Below are positions 44,291 through 53,708 of a DNA stretch of 64,000 bases, piece by piece (the stretch's first letter is position 1; each line of letters starts with the position of its first letter). The notes under the pieces were generated by a model, which saw nothing but the letters and a program-made list of their open reading frames with translations, was not told the DNA's origin and did not search any database. A program made the position numbers and the translations under genes. The stretch is from Butyrivibrio sp. INlla21. Its GTDB lineage: Bacteria > Bacillota > Clostridia > Lachnospirales > Lachnospiraceae. The stretch is from the NCBI RefSeq assembly GCF_900116875.1, contig NZ_FPCC01000015.1, forward strand, positions 18,661 to 82,660, written 5' to 3'.

Positions 44291-44334
44291 AAGTAGTACA
44301 CCACGACTCGATAATACCGAGTCTGGTGATTACT

Positions 44335-44372
44335 TAAAAAACTTCCGTAGTTATTATTCTAACTACGGAAGT
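44335..44372 (-). terminator. Terminator after dnaJ
   Basis: Perfect 12-bp stem ACTTCCGTAGTT / AACTACGGAAGT, 8-base loop, then TTTTTAAG on the minus strand. Separates the heat-shock operon from prmA-rsmE. Confidence 0.92.
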
Positions 44373-44399
44373 ATAACACAAATCGTTTTTTATGCAAAA

Positions 44400-45587
44400 T
44401 CACTTCCAGAAAGATTTCTTTTTCTTTCCGCCGTTACTTCCGGGGCCGTCGTCATCGGAATCTTTTGATCCCATCATACGCTCGGCGGCTGTAAGTGAAT
44501 CACCTGTCTTCTCATCAAACTTCTTAAGCAGTTCTTTTGCTTCCTTGGAAAGCTTATCGGGAACCTGAACCACAAGTGTTACATAGTGGTCGCCTCTCGC
44601 ATCCTTATCACGAAGTGAAGGAACGCCCTTTCCGCGAAGTCTTACTCTTGTGTCTGTCTGAGTTCCGGCCTTTACATCATATGCAACCTTACCGTCAACG
44701 GTATCGATAAGAACCGTTCCGCCAAGTGCAGCAATAGCAAATGAAACGGGAACCATTGAATAGATGTTGATACCCTCTCTCTGGAAAATAGGATGATCGG
44801 ATACAACAACTTCTACAAGAAGATCTCCTCTGGGTCCGCCGTTAATTCCCGGCTCACCCTTATCGCGGATCCTAACGCTCTGTCCGTTATCGATTCCCGC
44901 GGGAATGCTGACCTTGATCTTCTTTCTGCTTGCGATATAACCGGATCCGTGGCAATCAGGACACTTCTCTTTGATGATCTTACCTGTTCCTCCGCAATCG
45001 GGGCAGGTCTGAACATTTCTTACGGTACCAAAGAAAGACTGCTGTGTATATACAATCTGTCCCTTACCGCCGCATCGTGTACAGGTTGAAGCGGTAGTTC
45101 CGGGCTTAGCCCCTGTGCCGTGACAATTAGGGCAAGGATCCTTAATGGTAAGCTCAAGCTCCTTTTCACAGCCAAATACAGCCTCAAGAAATGTGATCCT
45201 GACGCTGGCTCTGATGTTGGCTCCCTTAGAGGGGCCGCTTCTTGCTCCGCCACGTGACCTTCCGCCACCGAAGAAATCACCGAAGATATCGCCGAAGATA
45301 TCACCGAAATCGGCACCGTTAAAGTCAAAGCCTCCGAATCCACCGGCTCCGCCACCTTCAAATGCCGCATGTCCGAACTGATCGTACTGGCGCTTTTTCT
45401 CGGGATCGCTAAGAACCGCATAAGCCTCAGAAGCCTCTTTGAACTTCTCGGCTGCAGATGCATCACCCGGATTCATATCCGGATGATACTTCTTGGCAAG
45501 CACTCTGTATGCTTTTTTTATCTCGTCGTCCGAGGCGCTTCTGCTAACGCCAAGCACCTCGTAGTAGTCACGCTTCTGTTCTGACAT
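44400..45587 (-). CDS. dnaJ: Chaperone protein DnaJ
   Basis: 395 aa co-chaperone of DnaK. J domain with HPD in [16 protein letters not shown] (residue ~33), Gly/Phe-rich linker ([26 protein letters not shown]), four CxxCxGxG zinc repeats ([32 protein letters not shown]) and the C-terminal substrate-binding domain. Ends with a basic KKKKSFWK tail. Start at ATG 45587 with GAGGAG upstream. Last gene of the CIRCE-controlled operon. Confidence 0.97.
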   Translation of the reverse strand: MSEQKRDYYEVLGVSRSASDDEIKKAYRVLAKKYHPDMNPGDASAAEKFKEASEAYAVLSDPEKKRQYDQFGHAAFEGGGAGGFGGFDFNGADFGDIFGDIFGDFFGGGRSRGGARSGPSKGANIRASVRITFLEAVFGCEKELELTIKDPCPNCHGTGAKPGTTASTCTRCGGKGQIVYTQQSFFGTVRNVQTCPDCGGTGKIIKEKCPDCHGSGYIASRKKIKVSIPAGIDNGQSVRIRDKGEPGINGGPRGDLLVEVVVSDHPIFQREGINIYSMVPVSFAIAALGGTVLIDTVDGKVAYDVKAGTQTDTRVRLRGKGVPSLRDKDARGDHYVTLVVQVPDKLSKEAKELLKKFDEKTGDSLTAAERMMGSKDSDDDGPGSNGGKKKKSFWK

Positions 45588-45602
45588 AATACTCCTCAAT
45601 CA

Positions 45603-47501
<1,899 letters not shown>

Positions 47502-47522
47502 CTATCTTTATATTCTGTAGTT

Positions 47523-48200
47523 TTATTTACTAACACCAACCATGCTGTGTCTTAGCACGGTATCGTGGAACATATATCCCTTTTGAAGTTCCTGTGCAAC
47601 AACTCCGGAATCATACTCCTCGCTGTCCACCTGCATAACCGCATTGTGAAGGTTTGGATCGAATTCTTTACCCACAGCTTCAATTGGGGTTACTCCAAGA
47701 TCTTCCATCTGCTTCATGAGCTGCTTGTAGATCTTGTTCATGCCATCCGCAAAGGCTCCGTCTTTTTCCTCTTCGGGAACTGCCAGAAGTCCTCGCTCAA
47801 AATTATCTATTACGGGAAGGAGCTTCTCAAGGACACTGCCCTGGCCCTGCTCAAACATCTGAGCCTTTTCCTTGTCCGTTCTCTTCCTGAAGTTATCAAA
47901 CTCAGCGACCTGTCTCATAAGTCTGTCGTTAAGCTCGTCAACTTTTTCTTTAAGAGGGTCTTTCTTTTCTTTTTTATTAAAAAGACCTTTCTTCTTATCC
48001 TCAGAAGCTTCTTCGGCTTCATCGCCTTTTGCTTCCGCCTTGGCCTCTGCAGCTTCTGCTTCAGATGTCTTGGCTACAGTTTCTTCTTTTTCCTGAGCCT
48101 CTTTCTCAAGCTCATCCATGATGTTCTCGAGAACTTCTTTTTCTTTATCGCTCACAGGCTTCTTTGCCTTTTCATGAGCCTGCTTTTCTGTATTACTCAA
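47523..48200 (-). CDS. grpE: Nucleotide exchange factor GrpE
   Basis: 225 aa. A long Lys/Glu/Ala-rich N-terminal region (to about residue 80, coiled) is followed by the GrpE core: LMRQVAEFDNFRKRTDKEKAQMFEQGQGSVLEKLLPVIDNFERGLLA, and the beta-domain FDPNLHNAVMQVDSEEYDSGVVAQELQKGYMFHDTVLRHSMVGVSK. Longer N-terminus than average. Second gene of hrcA-grpE-dnaK-dnaJ. Confidence 0.96.
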   Translation of the reverse strand: MSNTEKQAHEKAKKPVSDKEKEVLENIMDELEKEAQEKEETVAKTSEAEAAEAKAEAKGDEAEEASEDKKKGLFNKKEKKDPLKEKVDELNDRLMRQVAEFDNFRKRTDKEKAQMFEQGQGSVLEKLLPVIDNFERGLLAVPEEEKDGAFADGMNKIYKQLMKQMEDLGVTPIEAVGKEFDPNLHNAVMQVDSEEYDSGVVAQELQKGYMFHDTVLRHSMVGVSK

Positions 48201-48242
48201 CTTATTGCCTCCTGAACAAAATTCTTTTTATTTATCAATGTA

Positions 48243-49277
48243 CTACTTGCCCTTTTTATAAAGATCATCCAGGGCATGTCTCATATTCTTAAGAGTAGAA
48301 ATAACTTTGTCGTAATCCATTCTCTTGGGTCCGATAATTCCGACCGTTCCACGCATTCCATCTCCAAGCTCATAGGTTGCGGTTACAACACTGCAATCCT
48401 TCATGGCTTGTACGGGAGTCTCGCTTCCGATGTAAACCTGAATTCCGGTCTCATCCGTCTCTGCGGAAAGAGTTCCCTCTACGATACTGCCAAGATCCTT
48501 GGTATCCTCAAATGTGCTGATGAGTTCACCCGCCTTGGTGCTGTCCGTAAGTTCGGGATATTTGAAAAAGTTCATCGTTCCGCTCGTGTATATCTGAAGA
48601 TCTTCATCTGCAGTGATTGATTCAGCCGCAGCGTCGATCACGTTTCCGATAATTCCACTGTGAATACCCGCTTCCTGCTTAACTGCGGATATAAGTCCGA
48701 GGTTAATGTCCTCAACCGCAAGTCCGTCCAGTCTGGTATTCAAAAGTATGTTGAGTTTGAGCATAGTCGCATCATCAAGAACTTCCTCAACGGGAATAAT
48801 CTTATTCTTGATGACGTTGCCTTCTATAACAATAGTCGCAAGAAGATGCTCATCATCTACCTTGGAAATCTGTATGAACTTGAGCTTGTTCTTCTTGATC
48901 TGAGGCGCTGAGATCATCGTGGCATAATTGGTGTCGATCGCTAAAGTCTTGGCCACTTGCTTAAGGAGATTCTCAAGCTTTTCTTCTTTATCAAGAAGCA
49001 TCTCCTTCATGTTCTCAACTTCCTTCTCCTTATCCCCAAGCATCTCATCTACATAAACTCTGTAGCCCTGATCCGAAGGAATACGTCCCGCGGAAGTATG
49101 TGGCTGAATAATAAGCCCCATCTCCTCGAGATCCGCCATCTCATTTCTGATGGTAGCGGAGCTTAAGTTAAGATCGGTGTATTTGGAGATTGTACGGCTT
49201 CCGACAGGGTCGCCCGTCTCCAAATAGTTCTGAACTATTGCTCTAAGTATTTTTCTTTTTCTCTCATCAAGTTCCAA
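48243..49277 (-). CDS. hrcA: Heat-inducible transcription repressor HrcA
   Basis: About 344 aa repressor of its own operon, binding CIRCE. N-terminal winged helix LDERKRKILRAIVQNYLETGDPVGSRTISKYTDLNLSSATIRNEMADLEEMGLIIQPHTSAGRIPSDQGYRVYVD, then the GAF-like domain and C-terminal MRGTVGIIGPKRMDYDKVISTLKNM. The start is taken as the TTG at 49277, since AAGGTGG lies 5-7 bases before it and the family starts just before LDERK; an ATG at 49298 without SD is the alternative. Confidence 0.95.
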   Translation of the reverse strand: MELDERKRKILRAIVQNYLETGDPVGSRTISKYTDLNLSSATIRNEMADLEEMGLIIQPHTSAGRIPSDQGYRVYVDEMLGDKEKEVENMKEMLLDKEEKLENLLKQVAKTLAIDTNYATMISAPQIKKNKLKFIQISKVDDEHLLATIVIEGNVIKNKIIPVEEVLDDATMLKLNILLNTRLDGLAVEDINLGLISAVKQEAGIHSGIIGNVIDAAAESITADEDLQIYTSGTMNFFKYPELTDSTKAGELISTFEDTKDLGSIVEGTLSAETDETGIQVYIGSETPVQAMKDCSVVTATYELGDGMRGTVGIIGPKRMDYDKVISTLKNMRHALDDLYKKGK

Positions 49278-49333
49278 AATGTCCACCTTCCTATGCATTC
49301 ACCGGTTAAATTCATGGGATGGTTTTTAAAGTG

Positions 49334-49360
49334 TTAGCACTCACCATGATTGAGTGCTAA
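49334..49360. promoter_or_regulatory. CIRCE element
   Basis: TTAGCACTC (49334-49342), nine bases, GAGTGCTAA (49352-49360): a perfect match to the HrcA operator. It covers the expected start site of the promoter at 49365-49393. Confidence 0.97.
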
Positions 49361-49364
49361 CATT

Positions 49365-49393
49365 AAAATATCACTACCTATGGTTGATGTCAA
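49365..49393 (-). promoter_or_regulatory. hrcA operon promoter
   Basis: TTGACA (49388-49393), 17-base spacer, TATTTT (49365-49370) on the minus strand, immediately upstream of CIRCE, so HrcA would block initiation. Confidence 0.88.
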
Positions 49394-49407
49394 CTATCTG
49401 TAATAAT

Positions 49408-49458
49408 GAAAAATCTGTAAACTCGTTTTGCATCTGTGTGCATATCGAGTCTACAGAT
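49408..49458 (-). terminator. Terminator of metallophosphoesterase gene
   Basis: Stem ATCTGTA-x-ACTCG / CGAGT-x-TACAGAT (12 pairs, one mismatch) with a long loop, followed on the minus strand by TTTTC. Separates the phosphoesterase from the hrcA promoter. Confidence 0.65.
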
Positions 49459-49474
49459 CATTAAATTCAGACTG

Positions 49475-50263
49475 TTATTTCTTTTCGGATTCATATTCGG
49501 CAAAAGACATTGTGAATTCCTTCATGTCATCTAGGCGTAAAAGGATCGCGCCCCTTGAAGCCTTATTATCTTTTCCGCCGCTTGCGCAGCCTCCGTCAAT
49601 GTCAATTACATTCTCTACGGTAAAAGAAGAAAGTTCGTGCTCTCCTTCGCCATATACAATATCTGCCATGTAACATGCGGGAACATGACCAATGATAAAT
49701 GTCCACGGCTTGAAGTAAATATAATCTCGAATATCCTTATAAAGATCCGGCCTAAACGGTGAATTCCAAACAATGTAATTCACCTCACGCTCACCTATCT
49801 CTTTAAAAGGCACATCGATCATATCCGCCAGAAACGCCGTATGAGTCAAAAGAAATATCTTTTTATTTACTTCCGTCTTTATTGAAAGCGGACAGGAATA
49901 AAGCCAGTTCATCAACTGCACGCGCTCTTCTTTTTTGAGACGTTTGTACTTGTTATATGTTTTGTCGCCACCGTTCCATGTAAGCCAGCGCTCCGCTTCC
50001 AATCCCCGGTAACTGCTCATTTCGGACTTTGCTACTCCGCTTCGGTCAAGAACTTCAAGCATCATGACCTCATGATTGCCCAAAAGAAAATGCATGTTAT
50101 CAGAGTTCATTACATGCTGCAAAATTTTTATTCCGTCAGGTCCGCGGTCCACCGCATCACCAAGCATATATAATTCATCAGTATCAGAGAAAGTCACTTT
50201 CTTAAGCAGCTTTAAAAACATTTTATATTGTCCGTGTAGGTCTGAAATTACGTATGTCGCCAT
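49475..50263 (-). CDS. Calcineurin-like metallophosphoesterase
   Basis: 262 aa PPP-type phosphoesterase. Metal-binding motifs in order: ISDLHGQYKMFLKLL at the N-terminus, YMLGDAVDRGPDGIKIL, HFLLGNHEVMML, LTHTAFL and WTFIIGHVPACYMADIVYGEGE, then IDGGCASGGKDNKASRGAILLRL. This resembles the Ser/Thr phosphatase (PrpE/ApaH-like) group. Substrate not known. It is the boundary between the heat-shock region and the accessory island; the 158 bases upstream are AT-rich and hold nothing recognised. Confidence 0.88.
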   Translation of the reverse strand: MATYVISDLHGQYKMFLKLLKKVTFSDTDELYMLGDAVDRGPDGIKILQHVMNSDNMHFLLGNHEVMMLEVLDRSGVAKSEMSSYRGLEAERWLTWNGGDKTYNKYKRLKKEERVQLMNWLYSCPLSIKTEVNKKIFLLTHTAFLADMIDVPFKEIGEREVNYIVWNSPFRPDLYKDIRDYIYFKPWTFIIGHVPACYMADIVYGEGEHELSSFTVENVIDIDGGCASGGKDNKASRGAILLRLDDMKEFTMSFAEYESEKK

Positions 50264-50421
50264 CGCTCTCTCCTGATTGGAACATTACTATTAACTCCTC
50301 TATACTTAAAAGTTCATATCAATCATCTTCATCATCAGACTTGAATAAATTCAATCAAAATATTCATATTGTTCACACATGACAACATAAATTAGGCCAA
50401 ATGCATAATCCTTGTTTTAAT

Positions 50422-50832
50422 TTACTTGGAAGTATTATTCCAAAAAAAATCACAATCTTCATTGTTTACTTTATCAACTTTTATTTCCTTACATGTTATT
50501 TTTCCACTCATTATAGATAAATCAAAAGTTACATCAATAAATCCTTCAAATTTATTTGAATAATCAAGACTTATCTCTTGGCAAAAATATCCAAGTTGTG
50601 ACTTTCTCATTTCACAAACATATTTAGGATTATGTCTCCACGATTTACTCCAGCCAGCATCAGTTTCATATTGTACTGATGCACACATTAGAAATGAAAT
50701 TTTCCAGCAGGAATTATCATCATTCTCTAAAAACAAATAAACCTCATCTCCAAAATAATCACATCTGAAATCAAACACTCTGGCATCACAGTAATCTGTT
50801 GCTATTATTATTTCTTTTAATTTGTCAATCAT
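50422..50832 (-). CDS. Probable immunity protein, paralogue of 51432-51830
   Basis: 136 aa acidic protein: TDYCDARVFDFRCDYFGDEVYLFLENDDNSCWKISFLMCASVQYETD and LGYFCQEISLDYSNKFEGFIDVTFDLSIMSGKITCKEI align with the other copy at about half of positions by eye. No named family recognised. The start (ATG 50832, or 50841) and the bases before it come from a 33-bp sequence that also occurs inside the paralogue, so the gene's 5' end was rebuilt by recombination. No good SD. Immunity role inferred from the toxin tail and CdiI-like gene next to it. Confidence 0.7.
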   Translation of the reverse strand: MIDKLKEIIIATDYCDARVFDFRCDYFGDEVYLFLENDDNSCWKISFLMCASVQYETDAGWSKSWRHNPKYVCEMRKSQLGYFCQEISLDYSNKFEGFIDVTFDLSIMSGKITCKEIKVDKVNNEDCDFFWNNTSK

Positions 50833-50860
50833 ATTGTACATGTGAACACATTAAAAAACT
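50828..50860. repeat. 33-bp exact repeat, copy 1 (gene junction)
   Basis: Identical over 33 bases to 51663-51695. This copy spans the junction between two genes: on the minus strand it provides the TAA stop of the 82-aa gene and the ATG start codons of the next gene. See the finding on the recombination scar. Confidence 0.95.
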
Positions 50861-51099
50861 TTTTTGGATTTTAATGCTCTTATTACCTGTTTTAATAAAT
50901 CTCCATCATATATTTCTCCCTCAAAAGGATTACTTATCAATATATCCATTGCTTTGGTCATCGCCATATCTAACAGAACACCTTGCCTAAGCATACGGGA
51001 AATATCTAAAATCGAAAGCTCATCAATACTTTTATTTATTAATCCGTTATACCATAATTCTAGCGGTGAAGCATTACTGTGCATTTTTTCATAATCCAT
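50851..51099 (-). CDS. CdiI-type immunity protein (contact-dependent inhibition)
   Basis: 82 aa. SPLELWYNGLINKSIDELSILDISRMLRQGVLLDMAMTKAMDILISNPFEGEIYDGDLLKQVIRALKSK resembles the small immunity proteins of contact-dependent growth inhibition systems, with the L-x-x-x-D-[IL]-x-x-[LM]-[IL]-R-Q-G and GE-x-YDGDLL patterns. It overlaps the upstream gene by 11 bases (start within the end of 51089-51409). Its last codons and stop fall in the 33-bp repeat, so the C-terminus may not be ancestral. Confidence 0.75.
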   Translation of the reverse strand: MDYEKMHSNASPLELWYNGLINKSIDELSILDISRMLRQGVLLDMAMTKAMDILISNPFEGEIYDGDLLKQVIRALKSKKVF

Positions 51100-51409
51100 C
51101 TATATTTATATCCCAAATAAGATTTCTGTTTATATCAAAGATCTGAACAGGTTGATTATCTACTGAAATTTCGATAAGTTTACCAACTTCCATATTTGAA
51201 TTTCCTATAGCATCAAGAACTTTATCAACCTTGAAAGCACATGCATAAAACTCTTTGTAGTTTGGATCATCTTCATCTAAGCAATTATCTGATTCGTAGA
51301 TTGTATCAATGGTTCCCTCAATTGTAATCCGATTATTATCATCACCCCAAATTACAATAAGTTTCTCTCCGTTTTTAAAAGAATTTATTTTTTTAATCAT
51401 ATTATCCAT
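51089..51409 (-). CDS. Small acidic protein in immunity array, family unknown
   Basis: 106 aa: KINSFKNGEKLIVIWGDDNNRITIEGTIDTIYESDNCLDEDDPNYKEFYACAFKVDKVLDAIG...LIEISVDNQPVQIFDINRNLIWDINIDGL. Predicted mostly beta, acidic, no signal peptide or membrane helix. Located in a tight array between the paralogous gene (22 bases) and the CdiI-like gene (11-base overlap), so probably another immunity protein. The start has only a weak AAGG upstream. Confidence 0.65.
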   Translation of the reverse strand: MDNMIKKINSFKNGEKLIVIWGDDNNRITIEGTIDTIYESDNCLDEDDPNYKEFYACAFKVDKVLDAIGNSNMEVGKLIEISVDNQPVQIFDINRNLIWDINIDGL

Positions 51410-51431
51410 TGTAGTATGCCTTATGTATATA

Positions 51432-51830
51432 CTAATTCATCTCCCAAAACTTATTAATTTGTCTGCTTGACACTTGCTCAAAAACAATATCTTTACACGT
51501 CAAATACCCTGTAATTATTGATAAATCAAAGTGTACATCATAAAAGCCTTCCGCTTCCGTATTCTCCATTACAGAAATCTCTTGACAATAATAACCAAGC
51601 TGTTGTTTATTCATATTTCTTACTAGACTTACTTTTTTTCTCCAACCCCAAGCAGCATCTGTATCATATTGTACATGTGAACACATTAAAAAACTGATTT
51701 TCCAACATTTTTCACCATCTATATCGATAAAAATAGTAATCTCATCTCCAAAGAAATCACTCACAAAACCTAATACTTCCTTATCACAATAGTCTGTCTC
51801 TATTATCTTTTTATTAATATCAGCTAACAT
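51432..51830 (-). CDS. Probable immunity protein, directly after toxin tail
   Basis: 132 aa paralogue of 50422-50832: IIETDYCDKEVLGFVSDFFGDEITIFIDIDGEKCWKISFLMCSHVQYDTD and LGYYCQEISVMENTEAEGFYDVHFDLSIITGYLTCKDI. Start at ATG 51830 with GGAGGG five bases upstream (an ATG 12 bases earlier is inside that SD region). It begins within 15 bases of the toxin-tail stop, the classical toxin-immunity arrangement. Contains the second copy of the 33-bp repeat internally. Confidence 0.75.
   Translation of the reverse strand: MLADINKKIIETDYCDKEVLGFVSDFFGDEITIFIDIDGEKCWKISFLMCSHVQYDTDAAWGWRKKVSLVRNMNKQQLGYYCQEISVMENTEAEGFYDVHFDLSIITGYLTCKDIVFEQVSSRQINKFWEMN
51663..51695. repeat. 33-bp exact repeat, copy 2 (inside gene)
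   Basis: Encodes the SFLMCSHVQYD segment of the immunity-like gene. Identical to 50828-50860; the equivalent codons of the paralogue (near 50680) differ in several bases, so identity is not simply due to the paralogy of the two genes. Confidence 0.95.
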
Positions 51831-51842
51831 TTTTCCCTCCAT

Positions 51843-52478
51843 TTAATCAGAATATGGAATATGACCGGATGGATCATATTTATCAACAATATTGCCATTA
51901 ATATCTAAAGAATTTCCATTCTCATCATATATATGCATATGCCTATAAGGAGTTCTCGCAGGCGGTTTAGTTTCTGGCTCATCAATTCTGATTCGCATTT
52001 TTCCATTCGAATCTCTTATATGAACACGCCCATTATGTTCTTGATAATCCCAATCCTCAGGCATGTTTTCTTCCAATTCTTGCCTCGTCATATTGCTCAG
52101 TTCTTCGCCATCATTATCTTTAAAAGCCTGCTCCTTTTCTTTTTTATCATCTTTTTGTTTATCATCATCGTCATCTCCGCTGTTCCCACCTGTGGCAGCA
52201 CTGGTCTCTGACTCCGCTTTTTCTTTTCCTTCTACTTCCTGTGCCTCACCTGATGAATTTGCAGCATCCTTTTTAGCCTTATTCTCTTGATGAATCATAT
52301 AAATGGTTACTGCAAGAATTCCCAGCGCAATTATCTCTCCGATAGGTAATGTCCCATCCGCAAGACTCGCTGCTATCATCTCCGGTAACGCAACAGTAAT
52401 TGCCTCTTCAACCTCTCCTAATAAGCAACCTGCCTCAACAAAGAATTGTTTTATGCACTGCTCTACGGTTCCAACCAT
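51843..52478 (-). pseudogene. Orphan C-terminal part of a polymorphic toxin
   Basis: About 211 codons without a credible start. A hydrophobic stretch (ALPEMIAASLADGTLPIGEIIALGILAVTIYMI) is followed by a low-complexity hydrophilic linker (GDDDDDKQKDDKKEKEQ) and a compact tail: DWDYQEHNGRVHIRDSNGKMRIRIDEP...PYRHMHIYDENGNSLDINGNIVDKYDPSGHIPYSD, resembling polymorphic-toxin tips (possibly the type 24 group; not certain). The N-terminal secretion/delivery part is missing; the frame upstream runs into the voltage-sensor gene out of frame. ATG 52478 has no SD. Probably not expressed as such, but may act as a recombination cassette. Confidence 0.65.
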
Positions 52479-52485
52479 TAAAGGA

Positions 52486-52890
52486 TTAAACACTTCTTGA
52501 ATATCTGAATGCCTTAAGTACTCTGAACACTCTAAATGTTCTGAAAATACGGAATAATCTAAGCAGTTTAAATCCACTATTGAGCGCTGATATAGTTGGA
52601 AGTATCGAAACAAGGTCAATAACTGCCCATGGCGTGAATGGATATTTCACAAACGACAAAGCTGATGAATCCTTCAGTTTATAATCTGCTGTAGAAAGCC
52701 TAAGTAAGTAATCAACAATAAAGATAAATGTCGTTACAATATCCGTATAATGGAAAAAGGAATAATGCGTCTTAAATGCAAGGGGAAGTATGCTTATTAT
52801 TATTGAAACAAGCATAAAAGCATCGTAATATGAACTGGCTCTGTCATTATCTTCCGATATTTCAATGATCTCAAATATCCTTTTCCTCAT
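52486..52890 (-). pseudogene. Voltage-gated ion channel N-terminal half (S1-S4), truncated
   Basis: 134 aa. S1 (YDAFMLVSIIISILPLAF), S2 (TDIVTTFIFIVDYLLRL), S3 (AVIDLVSILPTISAL) and a textbook S4 with Arg every third residue (LLRLFRIFRTFRVFRVLKAFRYSRS). The stop follows immediately; pore helices S5-P-S6 are missing and are not seen in other frames downstream, where toxin sequence begins instead. Its own start is good (AGGAGG 8 bases before ATG). Either a truncated channel or, less likely, a stand-alone voltage sensor. Confidence 0.75.
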
Positions 52891-52920
52891 ACAAAATTCC
52901 TCCTATGAAAACAATCTTTC

Positions 52921-53466
52921 TCAATCCTCCCCGATCAGATGCACAATCACAGGTTCATGTCCCACCTCAGGAAGAAACTTATTGAAGATGTCTTCTGTCT
53001 TTATCTTAAGACTTGATGTGCACACGCATGGATGACATCCGATGTACTCGCCCTTCTTTACATCTTCATCTATAAGGAGTTGCACGGCATGTTCTTTATC
53101 ATTCATAAGTCCCATGATGCTGACAGCGCCCGGCTCGATATCAAGAAACTTAAGCATATCATCTGCGTCCGCAAATGATAGTCTTGCAGAATTAATTTGT
53201 GACGACAGTTCTTTTGTCTTAAACTTTTTATCCCCGGGCATCATGAGAAGATAATATTTGGTCTTCTGTCTGTTGCAGAGAAAAAGATTTTTGCAGATTA
53301 TAACTTCAAGAACTTTATCGATCTCATTACATGCTTCCATATTGTCTGCGGGAGCATGATCTGTTCTCTTATAATTTATTCCAAGCTTATCAAGAAAATC
53401 ATAAGTGCGAACTTCTCTTGAAAGTCTTCCTTCTGTACTCTTTGGTCTTCCGTCAAATAATTCCAT
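52921..53466 (-). CDS. ProX/YbaK-type aminoacyl-tRNA editing protein
   Basis: 181 aa prolyl-tRNA synthetase-associated domain protein. LDKLGINYKRTDHAPADNMEACNEIDKVLEVIICKNLFLCNRQKTKYYLLMMPGDKKFKTKELSSQINSARLSFADADDMLKFLDIEPGAVSIMGLMNDKEHAVQLLIDEDV, with GCHPCVCTSSLKIKTEDI. The Lys of CKNLFL and the GCHP-like motif match the ProXp-ala/PrdX deacylases that hydrolyse Ala-tRNA(Pro). Stand-alone gene with its own upstream region. Confidence 0.88.
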   Translation of the reverse strand: MELFDGRPKSTEGRLSREVRTYDFLDKLGINYKRTDHAPADNMEACNEIDKVLEVIICKNLFLCNRQKTKYYLLMMPGDKKFKTKELSSQINSARLSFADADDMLKFLDIEPGAVSIMGLMNDKEHAVQLLIDEDVKKGEYIGCHPCVCTSSLKIKTEDIFNKFLPEVGHEPVIVHLIGED

Positions 53467-53615
53467 CTTGCGATTCCTTTCATGTATGCAAAGTCTGTGT
53501 CTTGTAATATTTTATCACTCTTATTACACTTTCGCATAAGCCCTTACGGATCTTACTTATCACCCTCAAATCCCAACAATCCATTTCAAAACAATTTAAG
53601 AATCGATTGCCAGTC

Positions 53616-53661
53616 TTATAAAAAAAATAGCAACCACCCAATCTCTCGGATAGTTGCTATT
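53616..53661 (-). terminator. Terminator of DUF6465 gene
   Basis: Stem AATAGCAAC / GTTGCTATT with an 18-base loop, followed on the minus strand by TTTTTTTATAAG. About 45 bases after the DUF6465 stop codon. Confidence 0.85.
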
Positions 53662-53708
53662 CACATTCACAAACTCAAATAATATAAACTCATAAAAGAT
53701 ATTGTATA

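Noticed and set aside
52479..52619. Start of the toxin-tail frame within the voltage-sensor gene
   Set aside because: The residues are the channel S3-S4 codons read out of frame, so they are not part of the toxin.
50264..52920. Prophage remnant in the AT-rich island
   Set aside because: No integrase, capsid, portal or lysis genes and no attachment-site pair; toxin/immunity content explains it better.
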